This document shows positions 1-5,097 of a stretch of DNA of 6,263 nucleotides, piece by piece. Below the pieces are notes generated by a model, which saw nothing but the letters and a program-made list of their open reading frames with translations, searched no databases and was not told where the DNA came from. The DNA lies in the NCBI GenBank assembly GCA_017882245.1, contig JADGPV010000166.1, positions 1 to 6,263 on the forward strand, written 5' to 3'. The stretch's first letter is position 1; the number at the start of each line of letters is the position of its first letter. The position numbers and the translations under genes are program-made. Source of the stretch: Bacteroidales bacterium (GTDB lineage Bacteria; Bacteroidota; Bacteroidia; Bacteroidales; VadinHA17).

Positions 1-538
1 TGAACTCGATAATGATTGTATAAATAGCCATCGCAATAAGGATGGTTGACAGAAGGTTCAGTCCCCTGTATCTGGAGAGTGAGTTCAGGAATATCACGGC
101 CATTGTCAGAAGTGCACCGGAAATTGCCAGAGGAGCAGCGATGGTTTTGAACCATGCGTGATTCCCTGTCAGTATGTCAATAAGCCACAGGAAGAGCAGG
201 GTCGCTGCTGCTGAGGCTGCAATCATCAGGTATGGCCTCCTTCTGAGAAAATAGACGGAGGTGACCATGACTATCAGATACCCGATACAGGTTGTGGTAA
301 TCAGTGACCAGCTCATGCCCCTGCCAAAGACAAAATCTATTGCGAGGGTGACGATGACTCCCGATATCAGAAGCAACATGGTTATCTCATAAAGGGTTCT
401 GATCTTCACTTTCTTCGAAAGCCTGAACAGGTCGGCGGGCGAAGCGATCTGAATCTTGCCCGGGTCTGCGGGTTCACAGAGAGGGCACTTTTCATTCCCT
501 TCCCCCAGGTCCACTCCGCATTGTTTGCATATTGACAT
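1..538 (-). CDS. Zinc-ribbon multi-pass membrane protein, DUF6320-like (partial, 3' end outside window)
   Basis: The frame opens at an ATG (538-536) and runs without a stop to the left edge, giving 179 visible residues. The N-terminus carries a CxxC...CxxC zinc ribbon (C4, C7, C18, C21, in CKQC and CPLC). A short linker with basic residues follows at about 40-48, then hydrophobic segments near residues 51-71, 77-97, 103-123, 131-151 and 158-178, so at least five likely membrane helices. A short G-x-x-W-S stretch lies between the first two. The cysteine ribbon plus membrane layout recalls proteins labelled DUF6320, which I recognise by resemblance only; no biochemical function is known to me. 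It starts 12 bp after the acyltransferase stop, so the two are almost certainly co-transcribed. No Shine-Dalgarno precedes the ATG, which is normal for Bacteroidota and also fits translational coupling. Inference: a membrane partner or anchor for the acyltransferase. The gene is certain; the family name is moderately so. Confidence 0.85.
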   Translation of the reverse strand, partial: MSICKQCGVDLGEGNEKCPLCEPADPGKIQIASPADLFRLSKKVKIRTLYEITMLLLISGVIVTLAIDFVFGRGMSWSLITTTCIGYLIVMVTSVYFLRRRPYLMIAASAAATLLFLWLIDILTGNHAWFKTIAAPLAISGALLTMAVIFLNSLSRYRGLNLLSTILIAMAIYTIIIEF

Positions 539-550
539 GACAGTAAAATT

Positions 551-1831
551 TTATTCTTTTTTAAGCAGTCTCACAGGCATTCCTGCTGAAGTGAGTGATT
601 TTATAAACTGTCTCTCAAGCTCCGGGTTGGCGGTGAGTGATCCGAATGAGAGGATTGTGTTTACTCCGAGAGTTATGAGGCCGCCGGTGACTTTAATATG
701 ACTGTGCGGCGGCGGAGGTGTTACCGACATTGCCTTCATGAGCTCAGCAGCCGGTCCTGTCGGTATCACCCTTCCCATATTCGTAATGGTACTGGTAAAC
801 TGGCTGGGTCCGAACTTGTTATAAGCAAACCTGAGAATCGGACTCTTGATGAAGAGCGGAATGATCCGGATCAATGGATTTTTTTCACTGGATACGTTGC
901 GGCTTATGACCTGCCTTATTTTCTTTTCATCGGTCATCGCCTGCAAGGTAAGTTTTACCACTGCAAGCAACTCTTCAAACGTATAATGTCCCATCCGGAT
1001 ATCAATCTCAGGCATAGCCCAAAGAGAAAAATTACGGAGGGTATGGGCTGAGTACCTCCTGCGCAGGTCAAAGGGAACCTGTACCCTTATATATGGAGAC
1101 CCTCTGTCGTATTTATGGCGCAGTTCCTGGAGAGTAAGAAGATACATTGATGCAAGGTACTCAGTTATTGTGCAGTTACTTTGCTTTGCCAGGGCAGAAA
1201 GTGAAGCAGCGGGAAGCTCAAAGTCGGTTACCCTGAAACGCGGTATCTGGCGCAGCCTGAAGGGAAGGTGCCATGCACCCGGCAATATCCGAGGTTTAGG
1301 AAGCCCTTTTCTGTAATATTTAGGGAAGAGATCGTCAGTGCTGCCCGGAGGAGGACCGTCCTTTACTTCCGGAAATGGTTCCTCGGTGATGCCAAGGGCA
1401 TACAGAAAATAAAAATTCATCAGTGTCTTAAGAAAAAAGATAGCACCCCCGCCATCGGTCAGGATATGAAAGAACTCCACCGAGACGCAGTTGTCACTCA
1501 CGAGTACCCTGTAAACCAGCTCACCCCTCATTGTCCTCGGGAAGGGTTGACAGCGAGGCCCCCTGTCAGCAAGCATCCTTGGCGGCTTGCCGTTATATTC
1601 AAGATAGTACCAGAAAAAACCTTTGCACAGCTCAACACTGAACATCGGAAAGATCTTTGCAGTCTCTTCAGTGGCTTTTATCAATGCAGGCAGCACAACA
1701 GGAGAGGTGAGATAAACGGATATGCGGAAGACACCGGTAAGTTCAGAACCGGTAATAGCAGGATAGATTTTAGCTGCATTGTCAAGCTTCATCCACCAGT
1801 CTGGCTGACGGTCTCTTTCCTCTTTATTCAC
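551..1831 (-). CDS. CoA-dependent acyltransferase (alcohol acetyltransferase / condensation-domain superfamily)
   Basis: The protein has 426 residues. It contains the superfamily catalytic motif HxxxDG as HILTDGG (H122, D126, G127), in which the histidine acts as general base. The WWMKLDNAAKIYP stretch at 12-24 is the usual opening of the alcohol-acetyltransferase/wax-ester-like branch. Further features are a PFDLRRRYSAHTLRNFSLW region at 253-271 and a TSTITNMGRV stretch at 346-355, where this fold has its conserved C-terminal-domain motifs. Length is normal for a complete two-lobed enzyme. There is no signal peptide, so it should be cytosolic or peripheral at the membrane. The expected reaction is acyl transfer from an acyl-CoA (or carrier) to an alcohol or amine; the substrate cannot be read from sequence. 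The start is a GTG with AGG directly before it, and a stop lies four codons upstream. The only other nearby choice is ATG at 1792 (residue 14), just before the conserved LDNAAKIYP. It is the first gene of the pair with the zinc-ribbon membrane protein. Confidence 0.88.
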   Translation of the reverse strand: MNKEERDRQPDWWMKLDNAAKIYPAITGSELTGVFRISVYLTSPVVLPALIKATEETAKIFPMFSVELCKGFFWYYLEYNGKPPRMLADRGPRCQPFPRTMRGELVYRVLVSDNCVSVEFFHILTDGGGAIFFLKTLMNFYFLYALGITEEPFPEVKDGPPPGSTDDLFPKYYRKGLPKPRILPGAWHLPFRLRQIPRFRVTDFELPAASLSALAKQSNCTITEYLASMYLLTLQELRHKYDRGSPYIRVQVPFDLRRRYSAHTLRNFSLWAMPEIDIRMGHYTFEELLAVVKLTLQAMTDEKKIRQVISRNVSSEKNPLIRIIPLFIKSPILRFAYNKFGPSQFTSTITNMGRVIPTGPAAELMKAMSVTPPPPHSHIKVTGGLITLGVNTILSFGSLTANPELERQFIKSLTSAGMPVRLLKKE

Positions 1832-1848
1832 CCTGTGAAATTAAAAAT

Positions 1849-1856
1849 CAAATTTA
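1849..1856 (-). promoter_or_regulatory. Candidate -7 promoter element (TAAATTTG) for the acyltransferase operon
   Basis: Read on the minus strand, this octamer is an exact match to TAnnTTTG, the -7 element of the primary sigma factor in Bacteroidota. Transcription would begin about 11-14 nt before the GTG at 1831, or about 50 nt before the alternative ATG at 1792. No TTTG lies at the expected distance upstream; the nearest TTG is only 14 bp away, so the -33 element is poor. This is an inference from a short motif. Confidence 0.35.
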
Positions 1857-1913
1857 CGAATTAACCCCGGCAATTGAATAATAAGTTGTCTGACAATTCC
1901 AAACCTCAGGATT

Positions 1914-3803
1914 ATGAACTTCATTATATTTGTTTGCCTGATGGCAATATCATCTAAAAAAACGAATAAAGTGACAACCAGCATTTATCTTAAGAGGCTT
2001 GCAGGCGTGCGGGCCCTCATGAAGAAAAAAAAGATTGACGCACTCATAGTGCCTTCCACTGACCCTCATCTCGGGGAATATGTACCTGACCACTGGAGAG
2101 TCATTCAGTGGCTCACCGGTTTCAGCGGATCAACCGGGACGGCAGTGATAACAGGCAACTTCGCCGGGTTATGGACTGACAGCCGTTATTTCATCCAGGC
2201 GGAAGAGCAGCTGCGGAACAGCGGATTTCAGCTTGTCAGGCTGAGAGTGCCTCATACACCGGAGCATATTGAATGGCTTCAGGCAAAGCTCGGCAAAGGC
2301 AAAACGGTGGCTGTCGACGGCAGGCTGATATCAGCCGGAAATATGCGGCTGCTTATGGAGACTCTGTCACCGAAGGGCATACGACTGAACCTGAAAGCTG
2401 ACCTGGTCACTCCTTTATGGAAGGACAGACCACCTATGCCAGATGATAAGGCCTTTGCTCTTCCTCTCAGATATGCCGGTGAGAGCCGGCGCGAAAAGAT
2501 CAGCAGGGTGCGTGAGAAGATGACTGAGATGACTTCTGATTATCAGTTGCTTACAGCTGCAGATGATGTTATGTGGTTGCTGAACATCAGAGGGAGAGAT
2601 ATCAGATATAGTCCGTTGCTGCTCTCTTTTGCAATAGTCAGTCATGATCAGGTACTGTTTTTCGCTGACGAGGAAAAGATACCAGGACCGATGAAGTATG
2701 AGTTTGACAGGGACGGTGTTGTACTTCTTCCGTATGATTCTGTACCGTCAGTAATACGCAGTCTGCCTGAAGGTTCAAAATTACTTCTGTCGCCCTCGAC
2801 AACTTCTGCTTCTCTGCTGAGGGCCATTCCGGGAAGTATAAATGTAAAAGAGGAAATAAGCATACCCACCCGGATGAAAGCGATTAAAAACAGGACTGAG
2901 ATAAAGAACCTCCGTGATGTGATGGTGAGGGACGGTGTGGCTCTGACGCGTTTCTTCCACTGGCTGGAAAAAAAACCTGGACATCAGACTATTACTGAAC
3001 TTACCGCTGCTGCCAGGCTTGATGAGTTCAGGATGGAGCAGGAAGGTTACACAGGACCATCTTTCGCAACCATTGCTGCTTACAACGGGCATGCTGCCCT
3101 GCCTCATTATACTCCTGACGAATCCACCAACGCAGAACTTGGGAAAACCGGCATTTTCCTTCTTGATTCCGGAGGCCAGTATTTCGGGGGTACCACTGAC
3201 ATAACCAGAACTATAGCGCTGGGAAAACCTGACAGAAGGAAAAGGAGTGATTTCACGCTTGCTCTTAAAGGTACAATTGACCTGGCGATGGTAAGATTCC
3301 CGTATGGCACAAGGGGCTACCAGATTGAAGTGCTGGCACGTAAAGCATTATGGTACAACGGATTAAACTATGGTCATGGCACCGGCCACGGCGTCGGCAG
3401 CTTCCTGAATGTGCATGAAGGTCCACAGACAATAGGCAATGCAGCATCAGGAGATTTAAAGACAATACTTGAACCGGGAATGCTGATTTCAGATGAGCCG
3501 GCAATCTACAGGACCGGTGAATACGGCTTCAGGACGGAGAACCTTTTCTTCTGTGCAGACGACTGCGAAACGGATCATGGAAGGTTCCTGAAATTTGAAA
3601 CTGTCACTCTTTGTTATATTGACAGAGAGCTTGTTGAGGTATCACTGCTTGATGACACGGAACTGATATGGTTCAACGAATATCATGAAAAAGTATTCAC
3701 GGCTCTGAGCAATTATCTTGAACCTGAGTTGGTGACATGGCTCAGAAAAAAGACTTTGCCCTTAAGCAGGCATGGTAAGCTCAAAAATCAGGGGGAGGAT
3801 TGA
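1914..3803 (+). CDS. Xaa-Pro aminopeptidase (aminopeptidase P, M24B family)
   Basis: This cytosolic metallopeptidase removes the N-terminal residue from peptides with proline in second position. Two creatinase-type N-terminal domains (about residues 25-165 and 190-320) precede the pita-bread catalytic domain (about 325-560) and the C-terminal extension of the long, eukaryote-like and Bacteroidota form. All five metal ligands are present: D418 in LLDSGGQY, D429 in TTDITRT, H492 in GHGTGHGVG, E528 in SDEPAIY and E562 in KFETVTL. The accessory histidines H397 (LPHY), H488 and H501 (VHEGPQ) are also there, so it should be active. From ATG 1914 it has 629 residues, somewhat long. Homology begins near residue 23 (IYLKRLAGVRALM), so the first 20 residues may not be translated. 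The likelier start is then GTG 1971 (610 residues), which has an A-rich, ribosome-friendly stretch before it; ATG 1941 is a third option. The short hydrophobic N-terminus from ATG 1914 does not look like a signal peptide. Divergent from the acyltransferase; apparently monocistronic. Confidence 0.95.
   Translation: MNFIIFVCLMAISSKKTNKVTTSIYLKRLAGVRALMKKKKIDALIVPSTDPHLGEYVPDHWRVIQWLTGFSGSTGTAVITGNFAGLWTDSRYFIQAEEQLRNSGFQLVRLRVPHTPEHIEWLQAKLGKGKTVAVDGRLISAGNMRLLMETLSPKGIRLNLKADLVTPLWKDRPPMPDDKAFALPLRYAGESRREKISRVREKMTEMTSDYQLLTAADDVMWLLNIRGRDIRYSPLLLSFAIVSHDQVLFFADEEKIPGPMKYEFDRDGVVLLPYDSVPSVIRSLPEGSKLLLSPSTTSASLLRAIPGSINVKEEISIPTRMKAIKNRTEIKNLRDVMVRDGVALTRFFHWLEKKPGHQTITELTAAARLDEFRMEQEGYTGPSFATIAAYNGHAALPHYTPDESTNAELGKTGIFLLDSGGQYFGGTTDITRTIALGKPDRRKRSDFTLALKGTIDLAMVRFPYGTRGYQIEVLARKALWYNGLNYGHGTGHGVGSFLNVHEGPQTIGNAASGDLKTILEPGMLISDEPAIYRTGEYGFRTENLFFCADDCETDHGRFLKFETVTLCYIDRELVEVSLLDDTELIWFNEYHEKVFTALSNYLEPELVTWLRKKTLPLSRHGKLKNQGED
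1925..1932 (+). promoter_or_regulatory. Candidate -7 promoter element (TATATTTG) for the aminopeptidase P gene
   Basis: This is an exact TAnnTTTG match lying inside the longest open reading frame. If it is used, the transcript begins near 1937-1940. That excludes the ATG at 1914, makes ATG 1941 nearly leaderless, and leaves about 30 nt before GTG 1971. No TTTG is seen around 19-21 bp upstream, so the call rests on one box and on the homology-based argument for a later start. Confidence 0.3.
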
Positions 3804-3875
3804 GAGTCATGTGGCTCGGACATTACAGGTACATTGAGCAAGTCTCAAAAGGTCATTTTCAAATAATTATTTTAA

Positions 3876-3908
3876 TTTGGAATTGTAAGGAATAATTAAA
3901 TAACTTTG
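3876..3908 (+). promoter_or_regulatory. Probable Bacteroidota-type promoter for the RRM protein gene
   Basis: TTTG at 3876-3879 and TAACTTTG at 3901-3908 are separated by 21 bp. They match both the -33 (TTTG) and -7 (TAnnTTTG) elements of the Bacteroidota primary sigma factor, at about the accepted spacing. This is the only site in the window where both boxes are present. Transcription should start near 3913-3916, giving a leader of about 93 nt before the ATG at 4008. The surrounding DNA is strongly AT-rich, as in active promoters of this phylum. Confidence 0.6.
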
Positions 3909-3913
3909 TATTG

Positions 3914-4007
3914 ATTGGCATGGCTGATTTCTTTAGCTGATATTTTATTTGCGCCGGAGTTAACCTGCTGACATAAACACTTTTATTAACATTTAATTTA
4001 TTTTCAA
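3914..4007 (+). promoter_or_regulatory. AT-rich 5' leader of the RRM protein gene
   Basis: Assuming the promoter at 3876-3908, about 94 nt of untranslated leader precede the RRM gene. Three GCTGA copies (3923, 3936, 3967) lie in it, the first two extending to GCTGAT with a 13-nt period. A U/A-rich tract follows from about 3979 to the start codon. No Shine-Dalgarno is present; the A/U-rich sequence before ATG is the usual Bacteroidota initiation context. A leader this long before a small RNA-binding protein is a plausible site for autoregulation or temperature response, but I found no convincing stable fold. Confidence 0.35.
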
Positions 4008-4313
4008 ATGAACATTTTTGTAGCCAAGTTGAGTTCTGTTACCAAAGCAGAAGACCTTCAGGAACTTTTCAGTAAATTTGGAGAGGTAATCTCCGCAAAA
4101 GTTATTATGGATCGTGAAACCGGCTTTTCAAAGCGTTATGGTTTCGTTGAGATGGCTGATGACCGTGCCGGTTTTGAAGCCATAGAAAAGCTAAACAATT
4201 CAGAGCTTGATGGTAGTCAGATTATCGTTAAGAGATCTGAGCCGAAGGCAGAGAAGAAGCCTTTTAGACCCCGTCGCGATTTCCGTGACCGGGATCGTGA
4301 ACCGAAATACTAG
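4008..4313 (+). CDS. Small single-RRM RNA-binding protein
   Basis: The 101-residue protein is one RNA recognition motif (about residues 2-77) plus a basic, arginine-rich tail. RNP2 is IFVAKL (3-8) and RNP1 is KRYGFVEM (42-49). The aromatic residues that stack on RNA bases are present at F4, Y44 and F46. RNP1 has Arg43 where Gly is usual and Met49 in place of the last aromatic, the latter being common in bacterial members. The tail (about 78-101) alternates Arg/Lys with Asp/Glu, as in RPRRDFRDRDREPKY, and is probably disordered. Such proteins are widespread in Bacteroidota and Cyanobacteria; in Bacteroides, members of this family (the Rbp proteins) bind single-stranded RNA and act as post-transcriptional regulators, a role that makes sense in a phylum without a clear Hfq. 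Which paralogue this is cannot be told here. It has its own promoter and terminator, so it is a single-gene unit. Confidence 0.95.
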   Translation: MNIFVAKLSSVTKAEDLQELFSKFGEVISAKVIMDRETGFSKRYGFVEMADDRAGFEAIEKLNNSELDGSQIIVKRSEPKAEKKPFRPRRDFRDRDREPKY

Positions 4314-4318
4314 AATTT

Positions 4319-4347
4319 AAGGGCTGCCAGACGACAGCCTTTTTTTT
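4319..4347 (+). terminator. Intrinsic terminator after the RRM protein gene
   Basis: GGCTG (4322-4326) pairs with CAGCC (4335-4339) around an 8-nt loop. The stem extends outward through a G-U and two A-U pairs, and eight T residues follow (4340-4347). It begins six bases after the TAG stop codon. This is a classical Rho-independent structure and separates the RRM gene from the downstream barrel gene. Confidence 0.85.
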
Positions 4348-4391
4348 ATTATTTTTCCTTCCTGTTTTTAAGAACCCAAAAGAATAATGCA

Positions 4392-5027
4392 ATGAGGTTT
4401 CGAGCAACTATATTACTATTAATGCTGTTTACGATAGCCAGGGCCCAGGAGGGCACCCTGTCAATGAGAGCAGGTTACTCTTTCCCCTTTGCTCCCTGGG
4501 GTGTCTGGTCCGATGATGTCACTTCCCTGTATGCTAATAATGATTTAACGTTTTACCCCGGCGACGGTTATATTCTGACCTTTGATACTGAACTTAAATC
4601 AAGGAATGACTTTTTGTCGTATCGGCTTGGGGCATTTTACCATTACGGAAGTGCCTATGACAGATATGAAGATAACAATCAGTTGTCAGAAGGGTGGCTA
4701 TACCTGTCTGGTGCCGGGATTTACGGCGGTGTCAGTTTGAAGGCAGGATGGGAACATGTTGGCATATTCAACACATATGCGGCAGGTATTTTTTCATTTG
4801 ACTACAGGCTGGAGCTTCAGTACTCATCAAAACTGGGTGTGGTGCCTATAGGCGATAAAATAGGTGAGGCCGTCTCCGGTCCGGGAGGCAAGTTTGAACT
4901 GGGCTGCTACGGGAAGTTCAGGGGTTTCGGGATTTACCCGTCTTTTCAGATATTCTATACTTATAACCGGCAGTCGCAGGCCTTGCTCCTGAAGACAGTA
5001 AACATTTCCGCCGGATACACATTTTAA
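4392..5027 (+). CDS. Secreted protein, probable outer-membrane beta-barrel, function unknown
   Basis: The 211-residue product starts with a Sec signal peptide: positive MRFR, hydrophobic core ATILLLMLFTI, and an ARA site with cleavage predicted after A18, leaving a mature N-terminus QEGTLS. The mature part is rich in Tyr, Gly, Phe and Ser in alternating polar/apolar stretches (for example MRAGYSF, YRLGAFYHYGS, GGVSLKAGW, FGIYPSFQIFYTYN). It ends in NISAGYTF, whose terminal Phe fits the C-terminal beta-signal recognised by the BAM complex. Size would suit an 8-10-stranded barrel. I do not recognise a specific family and see no catalytic motif. The gene stands alone between the RRM terminator and a convergent nuclease gene. 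Only about 44 bp lie between that terminator and the ATG and no TAnnTTTG is seen there, so its promoter is unclear; read-through from the RRM gene is possible. Confidence 0.82.
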   Translation: MRFRATILLLMLFTIARAQEGTLSMRAGYSFPFAPWGVWSDDVTSLYANNDLTFYPGDGYILTFDTELKSRNDFLSYRLGAFYHYGSAYDRYEDNNQLSEGWLYLSGAGIYGGVSLKAGWEHVGIFNTYAAGIFSFDYRLELQYSSKLGVVPIGDKIGEAVSGPGGKFELGCYGKFRGFGIYPSFQIFYTYNRQSQALLLKTVNISAGYTF

Positions 5028-5056
5028 AGGAGATGATCTGTCTTTCCTGTATGCAG

Positions 5057-5077
5057 CGACGCCCGGATCGGGCGTCG
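5057..5077. terminator. Perfect 9-bp GC-rich hairpin between convergent genes, possible bidirectional terminator
   Basis: CGACGCCCG (5057-5065) and CGGGCGTCG (5069-5077) are exact inverted repeats around a GAT loop. The stem sits 29 bp after the barrel gene's stop and 20 bp after the convergent nuclease gene's stop. No T-run follows on either strand, so it is not a textbook intrinsic terminator. It could stabilise the 3' ends of both messages or work with Rho. Its GC content stands out from the surrounding gap. Confidence 0.5.
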
Positions 5078-5097
5078 TTAGACTGTGGCTATGATAT

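Noticed and set aside
1268..1864. A 198-codon plus-strand ORF opposite the acyltransferase
   Set aside because: It is antisense to a gene with clear family motifs, its composition is not protein-like, and it has no motif or start signal. The same applies to the plus-strand frames at 456-701 and 698-1051.
2025..2032. Runs of eight A (also at 2968-2975) in the aminopeptidase P gene, considered as programmed frameshift sites
   Set aside because: The reading frame is continuous with all motifs in phase on both sides, and the runs simply encode lysines. No downstream stimulatory structure or alternative frame of interest was seen.
2415..3504. Several 67-108 codon minus-strand ORFs and a 61-codon plus-strand ORF within the aminopeptidase P gene
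   Set aside because: They lie in other frames of a gene whose catalytic residues are all intact; none has recognisable features.
3804..3817. Weak inverted repeat (GAGTC...GGCTC) right after the aminopeptidase P stop as a terminator
   Set aside because: The stem is only about five pairs including a G-U, and no T-run follows.
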